7,079 nt of DNA, taken from assembly GCA_964630795.1 (NCBI GenBank), contig CAZVWF010000109.1:1-7079 (forward strand). The letters are read 5' to 3'. Position 1 is the stretch's first letter, and every line of letters starts with the position of its first letter. This DNA comes from SZUA-117 sp964630795 (GTDB lineage Bacteria > Pseudomonadota > Gammaproteobacteria > Steroidobacterales > Woeseiaceae). Under the pieces are notes generated by a model. The model saw nothing but the letters and a program-made list of their open reading frames with translations, was not told the DNA's origin and searched no databases. The position numbers and the translations under genes were made by a program. Of this stretch, positions 1 through 5,913 are shown piece by piece.

Positions 1-809
1 ATGAGGGCGGTAACCAGTACCAGCATGACGCCGAGCGGATAGAGAAACATGCCCATCGGTGTACTCACTGGTGTATCGGTTTCCACATTCTTGTCGCTGC
101 CGGCCGTTGGTTGTAACGGGTTCTTGAACTCCGCCTGGATTCGTCGCATCGGCCCGTAATCCTTGCCCGTCAGAATCACGATCGGCACGGTCAACAGGGC
201 GAGAAAGGCATAGAACTGGTAGGGAATGACTTTGATCAGCACCTGGAATTCGCCTTCCGTCAGACCGACTTCGGCATAGGACTTTTCGATAAGCGACATG
301 ATGTAGGCGCCCCAGCCGATAAACGGGATGAGGATGCTGATGGGAGACGACGTGGTATCGAGGATGTAAGCGAGCTTTTCGCGACACAAGCGAAATTCAT
401 CGAATACCGATCGATACAAAGGGCCGATGATCAGGCTGTTACCGGAGTCCGTAAAAAAGATAGCGAGGCCGGACAGCCATGCCAGTAATTGCGCTTTGAT
501 GCGTGTTGAGACGATGCTCAGCATTCGCTGGGCGAATGCTTTCGCGCCTCCGGATATCTCGAGTAATTTAACGAAGCCACCGATGACCATCATGGTAATC
601 AGGACCTGGGACTGCGTACCGTTCGTGAACTCTGCGAGGACCTGGTTTTCGATGGCGTCCAACATGGCATTGAACGGATTGAAGTCGGCGATGATGAGTG
701 AGCCGCTAAAGATCCCGATGACCAGGGCGACGATAACGTTGCGCGTGTACAGAGCGACAAAGATTGTCAGCAACGGGGGTACGATCGAGAGAAATCCGTA
801 ATCTTCCAT
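1..809 (-). CDS. NhaC-family Na+/H+ antiporter, 3'-truncated by the window edge
   Basis: Reading leftward from ATG at 809-807 gives 269 codons with no stop before the edge, so only the N-terminal part is present; NhaC-type proteins are usually about 450-500 residues. The product is an inner-membrane protein expected to exchange Na+ (or an organic substrate) for H+. Hydrophobic segments are visible at about residues 6-20, 25-42, 67-84, 107-130, 155-174, 196-214 and from 252. The family signature is clear: FFTDSGNSLIIGP at 118-130, then REKLAYILDTTSSP at 143-156 followed by a Pro/Trp-containing helix, matching the SREKLAYI-DST-AP block of NhaC/MleN-type carriers. The usual Asp-Asp before the Asn is Thr-Asp here. 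No strong ribosome site precedes the ATG; a GTG 13 codons upstream is possible. It is divergent from the FAD oxidoreductase and may share control with it. Substrate (Na+/H+ versus malate/lactate-type exchange) cannot be decided from sequence. Confidence 0.85.
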   Translation of the reverse strand, partial: MEDYGFLSIVPPLLTIFVALYTRNVIVALVIGIFSGSLIIADFNPFNAMLDAIENQVLAEFTNGTQSQVLITMMVIGGFVKLLEISGGAKAFAQRMLSIVSTRIKAQLLAWLSGLAIFFTDSGNSLIIGPLYRSVFDEFRLCREKLAYILDTTSSPISILIPFIGWGAYIMSLIEKSYAEVGLTEGEFQVLIKVIPYQFYAFLALLTVPIVILTGKDYGPMRRIQAEFKNPLQPTAGSDKNVETDTPVSTPMGMFLYPLGVMLVLVTAL

Positions 810-902
810 GCTTGTTCTTGTGCTATCGACCCGCGCCGAGCATAGCACGTGCATTGCGGATGGAGGCATAATGCGGGCAGCGACGGATTACGGAGCGCTA
901 CG
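810..902. promoter_or_regulatory. Divergent intergenic region with 7-bp inverted repeat
   Basis: This is the only space available for promoters of the leftward antiporter and the rightward oxidoreductase. GTGCTAT (820-826) and ATAGCAC (842-848) form a perfect inverted repeat with arm centres 22 bp apart, about two helical turns. The right arm runs into an 8-bp palindrome, GCACGTGC (845-852). I could not find a convincing -35/-10 pair for either gene. The repeat geometry fits a dimeric regulator site, but this is inference. Confidence 0.4.
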
Positions 903-906
903 TTGA
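871..906 (+). CDS. Possible 11-codon leader ORF upstream of the oxidoreductase
   Basis: ATG at 871 is preceded by a perfect Shine-Dalgarno core, GGAGG, at 862-866 (4-nt spacing, rather short). It opens an 11-residue frame, MRAATDYGALR, ending in TGA at 904-906. This stop overlaps the probable TTG start of the oxidoreductase (903-905) in the arrangement TTGA, like the ATGA overlaps typical of translational coupling. It is either a real coupling leader, the genuine oxidoreductase start displaced by an indel, or chance. The peptide itself resembles nothing I know. Confidence 0.25.
   Translation: MRAATDYGALR
892..895 (+). promoter_or_regulatory. Ribosome binding site deciding the oxidoreductase start
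   Basis: GGAG lies 7 nt before TTG at 903, the best-placed site for an in-frame start of the FAD oxidoreductase. The alternatives are GTG 849, with no good site, and ATG 924, with GAAGGA 13 nt away (too far for good spacing). Confidence 0.45.
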
Positions 907-2198
907 AGGATGTTTTTGATCGCATGCGGTCTGCTCCCTACTGGTGGGATGCCGCGCCGCGCGTGGATGAGTCGCCATCGCCGTTACCGGAGCAGGCCGA
1001 CGTTCTGGTCATTGGTGCCGGGTATACCGGTCTCTGTGCTGCACTCGTGCTGGCCAAAGCCGGTCGTTCGGTGCTGGTCTGTGAGGCCGGAATCCTGGGA
1101 TTTGGTGCGAGTACCCGTAACGGTGGCATGCTGGGTCCGAGTTTTCACAAGCTCGGCGTGCAGGGGCTCATCGCGCACTACGGTGCCGACCGTACGCATG
1201 GGATTCTGAAGGAGAGCATCGGCTTTGTCGCGTTCGTAAAGGACCTCATTGTGGAAGAGGGGATCGATTGCGATTTTCGGCGCACAGGCCGGTTCCGTGG
1301 CGCTTCCAGGCCGGGTCATTACGACACGATGGCAAGAGAAATTGAATCACAGGTCGCCGCCACCGGCATTGAAGCAGAGCCCGTTCCGAGAGAGCGGGTA
1401 CGCGAGGAAATTGGCACGGACCGTTTCTTTGGCGGCGTTCGATACACGATTGACGGCGGACTGCATCCTGGCAAGTACCATGACGGGCTGGTCAGGAGTG
1501 TGACCAACGCGGGCGCCACTGTGGCTTCACATACAGAGGTAACCGGTATCCGGAAAATACCGGCGGGTTTTGTCGTCACTACGCCACGCGGTGACGTTTC
1601 GGCAGGTGAGGTGGTTGTTTGTACTAATGGCTATACAGGCTCGGCCACGCCGTGGTTCAAACGCCGGGTCCTGCCCATTCGAAGCTCCCTCATTGCGACG
1701 GAAGAGATCGATGCCGGCCTGATGGACCGGCTCATGCCGACGGGGCGCATGTACGGAGACAGCCGGCGCGTCATGGCCTATTACCGACCTTCACCGGACG
1801 GCAAACGGATCCTGTTCGGTGGCAGGGCAACTTCGGCAGACAACCCCGTGGTTAATGCCGGAAAGCTGCGTCTCTCGATGCTTGATGTGTTCCCGGAATT
1901 GAAAGATGTCCGCGTGAGTCACAGCTGGTCCGGACTGGTTGCTTATGCGTTTGACCACGTACCACATCTCGGATGCCACGATGGACTGTGGTACGCGATG
2001 GGCTACTGCGGTTCGGGCGTGGCGCGGGCGAGTTATTTCGGTACGAAGCTGGGGCAAAAGATCCTCGGTAACGACGACGCGGGAAGAACGTCGTTCGATG
2101 ACATGCCGATGCCGACAAAACCATTCTATACCGGTAACCCGTGGTTTATGGCGCCGATTATTCAGTGGCATCGATTGCTCGATCGTTTCGGCCTTTAG
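903..2198 (+). CDS. FAD-dependent oxidoreductase, DAO family (amine/amino-acid oxidase type)
   Basis: The protein is predicted to be cytoplasmic, 431 aa from TTG 903, or 449 aa from GTG 849. It probably oxidises a primary or secondary amine or an amino acid with FAD, like gamma-glutamylputrescine oxidase (PuuB), DadA or glycine/sarcosine oxidases; the substrate is not decidable. The N-terminus has the short amphipathic stretch (MRSAPYWWD) common in this group. It is followed by a dinucleotide-binding beta-alpha-beta fold: GAGYTG at 38-43 and the ribose-binding Glu at 61. Next is GASTRNGGM at 68-76, the flavin-contact motif of DAO proteins, and near the C-terminus GYCGSG at 367-372, the second FAD-binding loop. 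The tail (PFYTGNPWF, then a basic amphipathic end) is typical of proteobacterial members. Full length, no frameshift. It is divergent from the antiporter and convergent with the TPR gene, 5 bp away, with no terminator between them. Start choice rests on the ribosome site at 892-895. Confidence 0.88.
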   Translation: MKDVFDRMRSAPYWWDAAPRVDESPSPLPEQADVLVIGAGYTGLCAALVLAKAGRSVLVCEAGILGFGASTRNGGMLGPSFHKLGVQGLIAHYGADRTHGILKESIGFVAFVKDLIVEEGIDCDFRRTGRFRGASRPGHYDTMAREIESQVAATGIEAEPVPRERVREEIGTDRFFGGVRYTIDGGLHPGKYHDGLVRSVTNAGATVASHTEVTGIRKIPAGFVVTTPRGDVSAGEVVVCTNGYTGSATPWFKRRVLPIRSSLIATEEIDAGLMDRLMPTGRMYGDSRRVMAYYRPSPDGKRILFGGRATSADNPVVNAGKLRLSMLDVFPELKDVRVSHSWSGLVAYAFDHVPHLGCHDGLWYAMGYCGSGVARASYFGTKLGQKILGNDDAGRTSFDDMPMPTKPFYTGNPWFMAPIIQWHRLLDRFGL

Positions 2199-2203
2199 TC
2201 CGT
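2199..2203. other. 5-bp convergent gene junction without a terminator
   Basis: The oxidoreductase stop (TAG 2196-2198, plus) and the TPR-protein stop (TAG, minus, 2206-2204) are 5 bp apart. I found no GC stem followed by a T-run on either strand here, so each transcript probably reads into the other gene's 3' end or ends by Rho. Confidence 0.6.
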
Positions 2204-3742
2204 CTACCGGTACTCTAGGCTGTCCCGTTTCACCCGGCTGTAGAGATTGTCACGAATGGCTGCGATCTGGCTGGAGAACGCCGGATCGCCGCGTACCGGG
2301 TCAAAAAGGGCTGACTCGAGGACACGAATTTCGAGCCCGGCCGGTGATGCAGCATAGGCCCGCGCAGACCAAAAGAGGGCATTCCCCGCTTCACCGCGCA
2401 GTGCGTAATAAACGGCGAGATCCTCGAAGACCACGACGTCGGTGGAACCATTCACGGTAAGTGTTTTGTTACGTATCTCCATCAATACGTCCTCGATGAT
2501 CGCGTCGGCTTCCTGGGCCTGGCCGCTCAGTTTCATGCAAGTCGCACGCAGGACCCGATGGGGTCCCAGTGCCATGCTTGCGCAGCGCTGTGGATTTCCG
2601 TGCAATAGCAGTGCGCGTGCCTCGATCGCGCGACTTCGGATGATTCTGGGTTCAAGCGCCGTAGCCAGTTTCGCGGATGCGATGGCTTGCTCATAACGAC
2701 CCAGCTGAAGCGATAATTCGGCGAGTGCAATGTGCCTTGCTGGTGCCAGCGGATCCAGGTCAACGGCGCGGGACGCCTCGGCAAATGCTTCTTCAAACTG
2801 CCCCAGCAATGCGAGAGAGCGTGCACGCCAGCTCGGGATGCTGGCTGTATTTGGCTGCAGCATCGCTGCGCGCTCAAAGTCGGCTTCGACATCGGCGCCT
2901 GAACCGCCGACCAGTGCGCTCACATAGCCGCGAGCCGCGTAGCCTGCTGCCAGGTTGGTGTCGAGCGCGATAGCGTGCTCTGCAAAGGCTAGGGATTGTG
3001 CCGCCAGTGTGTAGTCATCGATGCCAACGTCATAGCGATAGAACACCGATAACGCGTACGCCGATGACAGGTCGGCATATGCAGGCGCATATCCCGGGCT
3101 CATTTCAATGGCGCGTTGAAATTCGGCGATCGCTTTTTGCAAGCCTGCTGCCGTGCGTTCTCCCATCCAGCGCTTGCCTTCCAGGTAGGCGGCCTGTCCC
3201 GGACCCGCGTCACCCTGTTCGCCAAATCTGGGTAAAGTGAGTCCCGGAATGGTCTCCACGAACTTGCTGGTTGCCAGTCGGGCGATCGTGTCCTGCAACG
3301 CCGCAAGATCATCCGTATCACCATCGATGACCTCAGCCCATACCCGGTTGTTTTGTTCGGCATTGAAATGCTGGACGTTGACGCTTAGCTGGTCATGGTC
3401 CATAGCGATGTGCCCGCGAATAATGTGCCGGACATTGAGGGCGTTTCCCAGTTCGGCGGTTGTCAGTTCTTGCTGGTTGACGGCCTGCGCGGAATGGTGA
3501 GAAATAACTTTCAACGGTGCTATGCGCGCGAGCAGCGTGGTCATTTCTTCAGCGATGCCGACGCCAACATGATTGAATGCCGTGTCTCCGGTTCGATTTT
3601 CCAGCGGCAAAACTGCTACCGAATCGATATAGCGTATTGCGATAGGCTGGACGGGTTCGACGCCATTGTGACCATTTCGTTGCCACAGGAAGGCGATGAC
3701 AACGAGAGCAACGGCGACAAGAATTATTCGGACCAGTGTCAT
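2204..3742 (-). CDS. Membrane-anchored TolB/FlgO-like N-terminal domain protein with TPR repeats
   Basis: The product is 512 aa from ATG 3742, or 521 aa from ATG 3769. I prefer 3742 because CCAGG sits 8 nt before it and the membrane helix then starts at once; 3769 has no ribosome site. Residues 4-20 form a single signal-anchor helix, so the rest should be periplasmic. Residues 40-161 match the TolB-like/FlgO-like domain found in many proteobacterial CadC- or adenylate-cyclase-type TPR proteins: SVAVLPLENRTGDT, then GIAEEMTTLLARI, LKVISHHSA, LGNALNVRHIIRGHI and RVWAEVIDGD. From about 185 to the end there are TPR-type helical pairs, for example AEFQRAIEMSPGYAPAYADL (206-225) and EEAFAEASRAVDLDPLAP (317-334). 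Relatives usually carry an N-terminal winged-helix or cyclase domain; here an in-frame stop lies seven codons before ATG 3769, so no such domain is fused. The role is probably protein-protein contact or signalling; the partner is unknown. Confidence 0.8.
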   Translation of the reverse strand: MTLVRIILVAVALVVIAFLWQRNGHNGVEPVQPIAIRYIDSVAVLPLENRTGDTAFNHVGVGIAEEMTTLLARIAPLKVISHHSAQAVNQQELTTAELGNALNVRHIIRGHIAMDHDQLSVNVQHFNAEQNNRVWAEVIDGDTDDLAALQDTIARLATSKFVETIPGLTLPRFGEQGDAGPGQAAYLEGKRWMGERTAAGLQKAIAEFQRAIEMSPGYAPAYADLSSAYALSVFYRYDVGIDDYTLAAQSLAFAEHAIALDTNLAAGYAARGYVSALVGGSGADVEADFERAAMLQPNTASIPSWRARSLALLGQFEEAFAEASRAVDLDPLAPARHIALAELSLQLGRYEQAIASAKLATALEPRIIRSRAIEARALLLHGNPQRCASMALGPHRVLRATCMKLSGQAQEADAIIEDVLMEIRNKTLTVNGSTDVVVFEDLAVYYALRGEAGNALFWSARAYAASPAGLEIRVLESALFDPVRGDPAFSSQIAAIRDNLYSRVKRDSLEYR

Positions 3743-3769
3743 GGTAATTGCCTGGTAAGTCGGGTGCAT

Positions 3770-3996
3770 CGTATTGAGGGGTATGTTAGCACCGGATTAC
3801 GGGTCGCTTCGGTATCGAACAGGGTAGGGATGTAGTTCATCGCTAATCGCGGCTCCATGTCAGTAGTTTTTGCCGTTATCGCTACTGGCGCGGTGGTCGC
3901 AATATCCGTATCCGGTGATCCGACGGCGGCGGCCAATGGGTCGATCCTGCGCCCATTGAGGCAGTATTGGCTACGTCAGGCCGCGTGTTGCAGGCC
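3770..3996. other. Gene-poor spacer upstream of the TPR gene
   Basis: I see no convincing gene here. Short frames on both strands lack ribosome sites, and one runs into the terminator. The stretch must hold the promoter of the minus-strand TPR gene, but I found no clear -35/-10. It contains an inverted repeat, CAATGGG (3934-3940) and CCCATTG (3952-3958), with an 11-nt loop. Confidence 0.5.
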
Positions 3997-3999
3997 AAA

Positions 4000-4027
4000 A
4001 AAAACGGAGCCTCGCGGCCCCGTTTTT
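4000..4027 (-). terminator. Bidirectional intrinsic terminator after the cold-shock gene
   Basis: The stem pairs 4000-4007 with 4020-4027 (AAAAACGG with CCGTTTTT). It continues after one A/C mismatch with GCC (4009-4011) and GGC (4016-4018), closed by a TCGC loop. On the minus strand the stem is followed by a U-run (complement of the eight A at 3997-4004); on the plus strand it ends in five T. It lies 21 bp after the csp stop codon, so its main job is to end csp transcription, while it can also stop transcripts coming from the left. Confidence 0.9.
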
Positions 4028-4048
4028 GTGTCAGGGTGAAATGTGCGC

Positions 4049-4255
4049 TTAGACCGCTTTTACGCCCTCGGCTTGCGGGCCCTTCTCGCCCTGGGCGACA
4101 GTGAATTCAACGCGCTGGCCTTCAGCCAGGGTCTTGAACCCGTCACCTTCGATGTTACTGAAGTGGACAAATACGTCCGGACCTGATTCCTGTTCGATGA
4201 AGCCAAAACCTTTGGCTTCGTTAAACCATTTCACGGTTCCTGTGGTGGTTGACAT
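4049..4255 (-). CDS. cspA: Cold-shock domain protein (CspA family)
   Basis: This 68-residue protein is a single complete cold-shock domain, the usual length for bacterial Csp proteins. It is a small five-stranded OB-fold that binds single-stranded RNA/DNA and melts RNA secondary structure in the cytoplasm. The N-terminus TGTVKWFNEAKGFGFIEQ contains RNP1 (KGFGFI, 15-20), and VFVHF (28-32) is RNP2; the aromatic residues W10, F17, F19, F29, H31 and F32 form the nucleic-acid face. The C-terminus (EGQRVEFTVAQGEKGPQAEGV) is also typical. ATG 4255 is preceded by AGG with 8-nt spacing. The gene is monocistronic: it has its own promoter, a long leader and an intrinsic terminator. The long leader points to a CspA-type, post-transcriptionally controlled gene, but the exact paralogue letter cannot be fixed; it could be annotated cspD, cspE or simply csp elsewhere. 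Confidence 0.95.
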   Translation of the reverse strand: MSTTTGTVKWFNEAKGFGFIEQESGPDVFVHFSNIEGDGFKTLAEGQRVEFTVAQGEKGPQAEGVKAV

Positions 4256-4402
4256 GATGAATACCTATTTATCAAAGACTGAAACGCCGTCCAGTGAAGA
4301 CGGCTACGTTGCTGAAAGTGGTGATGTGACTTATGAGAAACAGGTCGAGGTACTTTTGGGACTTCGGCTTGGGGCCATAAATACATGCTTACTTGTCAAG
4401 CA
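4256..4402 (-). promoter_or_regulatory. Long structured 5' leader of the cold-shock gene
   Basis: From the predicted transcription start near 4402 to the ATG is about 147 nt, similar to the long leaders of enterobacterial cspA mRNAs, which act as temperature-responsive structures (known for cspA; inferred here). The leader contains a perfect 6-bp hairpin, GCCGTC/GACGGC (4299-4304 with 4286-4291), with a 7-nt loop, 30 nt before the start codon. The ribosome site (AGG, 4266-4264) lies outside this stem. Near the 5' end is a GCUU/AAGC stem. I do not see a convincing match to the E. coli cold box. Confidence 0.55.
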
Positions 4403-4434
4403 CTTCGGACTATATAGCCCCAAACCGCGAAGTC
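4360..4434. repeat. Imperfect inverted repeat enclosing the csp promoter core
   Basis: GACTTCG-GC-TTGGGGC (4360-4375, plus) has an inverted copy, GACTTCG-CGGT-TTGGGGC, on the minus strand (4434-4417). Two perfect 7-bp blocks are separated by 2 and 4 bp. The right copy is part of the csp promoter (-35 end plus spacer); the left copy is in the leader and is followed by an AT-rich CATAAATA where the -10 would be. Only the left arm is within the csp transcript, so this is a DNA-level symmetry rather than an mRNA hairpin. Confidence 0.7.
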
Positions 4435-4436
4435 AA
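4409..4436 (-). promoter_or_regulatory. Sigma70-type promoter of the cold-shock gene
   Basis: On the minus strand TTGACT (4436-4431) serves as -35 and TATAGT (4414-4409) as -10, each one base from consensus, with a 16-bp spacer. A T-rich tract just upstream (complement of 4437-4442) may act as a weak UP element. Transcription should start around 4402. Confidence 0.8.
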
Positions 4437-4456
4437 GAAAAACCGCTTTGAATTCA

Positions 4457-4702
4457 TCAATTTGTAACGGTGAGTTCACGCCCCTGATGCAGACAGGCAG
4501 TAATGGTAAACAGGATGGCTTCGTACCTTGCGAGGTTTGTTCGGTCGCGCAGAATGCGTCGATGATGCGGGGCAGGTCCGTCAAAATACTCGACCCGATG
4601 CGCGATGCAGTCCCGGGTTGGCGTGATTAAGCGGAAGAGCCCGGCCTTGAGAGTCATCATCGCGACAGGATTCAGGAAGCGCTTTGTACGGAGAAGGTGC
4701 AT
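4457..4702 (-). CDS. Possible small hypothetical protein, divergent from the decarboxylase
   Basis: An 81-codon frame from ATG 4702 to TGA 4457 fills the gap between the csp promoter and the decarboxylase start. Its codons are mostly the ones real genes here use (CTG, CTC, ATC, GCC, CGC, GAC), and the product mixes hydrophobic and basic stretches (MMTLKAGLFRLITPTRDC, and an end at ILFTITACLHQGREL). Against it: no ribosome site precedes ATG 4702 or the double ATG at 4660/4657, I recognise no family, and the frame stays open further upstream as the antisense of the decarboxylase. It could be a decayed gene or a chance frame. Confidence 0.22.
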   Translation of the reverse strand: MHLLRTKRFLNPVAMMTLKAGLFRLITPTRDCIAHRVEYFDGPAPHHRRILRDRTNLARYEAILFTITACLHQGRELTVTN

Positions 4703-4722
4703 TCGTTCGGTGCCGAGCGGTA

Positions 4723-5913
4723 ATGCTGGACTCAATCGACAGGATTGCAGACACTTCCGCGATGGATGGTGTTTCACAGCAATACGCGAGTGTCGCAGAG
4801 TTTCTGCAGTCCCAACGACCAGCAGAGCCCGTGTACTGCGTATTTCCGCATGAGTACGAAGGCATCGCAAGACGTTTTGTCAGCGGTTTTCCGGGGCGGG
4901 TGCTTTATGCCGTTAAGGCGAATGACTACCCGCTGGCGCTGAATCCACTCGTTGCCGGCGGGGTCCGGCATTTCGATTGCGCGTCATTGCCGGAGATCAG
5001 GACGGTGACGTCGTTGTGCGACGATGCGACCTGTTATTTCATGACGCCTGTACGGATTCGTGGCACCGCGGCGGCGGCACAGTCGAACTTCGGTGTGCGT
5101 CATTTCCTGGTCGATCATCCCAGTGGTATTTCTTTACTGGCCGATGAGGTCGACATGTCCAATGCTGTCGTCTTCGCGCGAATGGCGGTGTCGCACGAAT
5201 CGGCGATGGTGAATCTGTCAAAGCGTTTCGGGGCGCCGCCGGACGATATTCCTGAGATTATTGCGGGCATTGTTGCCACCGGGGCGGAGCCGGCGCTCGC
5301 TTTTAACGTCGGGTCATCGGTGACCAGTCCCGAGGCCTATTCGCAATCACTCAACGTGGCCAGGGAAGTTCTGGAACGGATACCGACAAAGATTCGATTG
5401 CTCGACATTGGCGGTGGGTTCCCGAAATCCTATCCCGGCTTTTCGGTGCCGCCGCTGGATGACTACTTCAGCGCCATTACCCGGGACATCGCGTCACTGC
5501 CACTTGCCGGGAATGCAGAGATTCTCGGTGAGCCCGGGCGGGCGTTAGCCGCGCCGGGGATGTCCGCCATTGTCGAAGTCTGTCTGCGAAAGGAAGACCG
5601 GTTGTTTCTGAACGATGGAATGTACGGCATCTTCTGGGAGTTACGTTTTAAAGGGCATGACCGCTATCCGGTGAAAGCATGGCGCGATGGCCGACCGCTG
5701 GAAGGTGAGCGGCGTTTGTTTCGCCTGTTTGGACCGACCTGTGATTCGAAGGATGAATTACCCGGTGATGTCGAATTGCCGGTGGATATCAGGCCTGGCG
5801 ATCATCTCGAGTTTGGGAATATCGGCGCCTACAGCCTGTCGGGTCGAACGGCCTTCAATGGCTTCTACAGCGAGCAGATCATTACGATCACCGAAGGCAG
5901 GCCGCCTCAGTAA
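4723..5913 (+). CDS. PLP-dependent group III (ornithine/lysine/diaminopimelate-type) decarboxylase
   Basis: This is a complete cytoplasmic enzyme of the alanine-racemase-fold decarboxylases (fold type III), 396 aa from ATG 4723. TTG 4684, with AGGAAG in front, would give 409 aa and is a real alternative. Residues follow the family in order: YAVKAN with the PLP lysine K65; FNVGSS at 194-199; the glycine loop DIGGG (228-232), which binds the PLP phosphate; EPGR (270-273), whose Glu contacts the pyridine nitrogen; DGMYG (298-302); GPTCD with catalytic Cys340 and Asp341; and GAYS with Tyr370 near the end. Cys-Asp and the 400-residue length favour an ornithine decarboxylase-like activity, giving putrescine from ornithine. 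However, the histidine that normally stacks on PLP is Asn195, and the acidic residue equivalent to Asp332 of trypanosome ODC is Lys310, so the substrate is uncertain. The gene is 243 bp from the downstream TPR gene, with no clear terminator. Confidence 0.87.
   Translation: MLDSIDRIADTSAMDGVSQQYASVAEFLQSQRPAEPVYCVFPHEYEGIARRFVSGFPGRVLYAVKANDYPLALNPLVAGGVRHFDCASLPEIRTVTSLCDDATCYFMTPVRIRGTAAAAQSNFGVRHFLVDHPSGISLLADEVDMSNAVVFARMAVSHESAMVNLSKRFGAPPDDIPEIIAGIVATGAEPALAFNVGSSVTSPEAYSQSLNVAREVLERIPTKIRLLDIGGGFPKSYPGFSVPPLDDYFSAITRDIASLPLAGNAEILGEPGRALAAPGMSAIVEVCLRKEDRLFLNDGMYGIFWELRFKGHDRYPVKAWRDGRPLEGERRLFRLFGPTCDSKDELPGDVELPVDIRPGDHLEFGNIGAYSLSGRTAFNGFYSEQIITITEGRPPQ

Noticed and set aside
427..801. 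124-codon plus-strand frame
   Set aside because: It is the antisense of the NhaC-type antiporter, whose family motifs on the minus strand are unmistakable.
1939..2460. 173-codon plus-strand frame spanning the convergent junction
   Set aside because: It overlaps the oxidoreductase 3' end in another frame and then runs antisense to the TPR gene. It is rich in Arg/Ser/Trp, as shadow frames usually are.
3739..3936. 65-codon minus-strand frame upstream of the TPR gene
   Set aside because: It starts at TTG without a ribosome site, overlaps the TPR gene start, and has no recognisable features.
3857..4039. 60-codon plus-strand frame with a hydrophobic, signal-like start
   Set aside because: It has no ribosome site, and its 3' end runs through the csp terminator hairpin, so its open length is accidental.
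4391..4400. CTTGTCAAG palindrome and the perfect TTGACA it contains on the minus strand, as a second csp promoter
   Set aside because: No -10-like hexamer lies 16-18 bp downstream of this TTGACA, whereas the TTGACT/TATAGT pair just upstream is well spaced.
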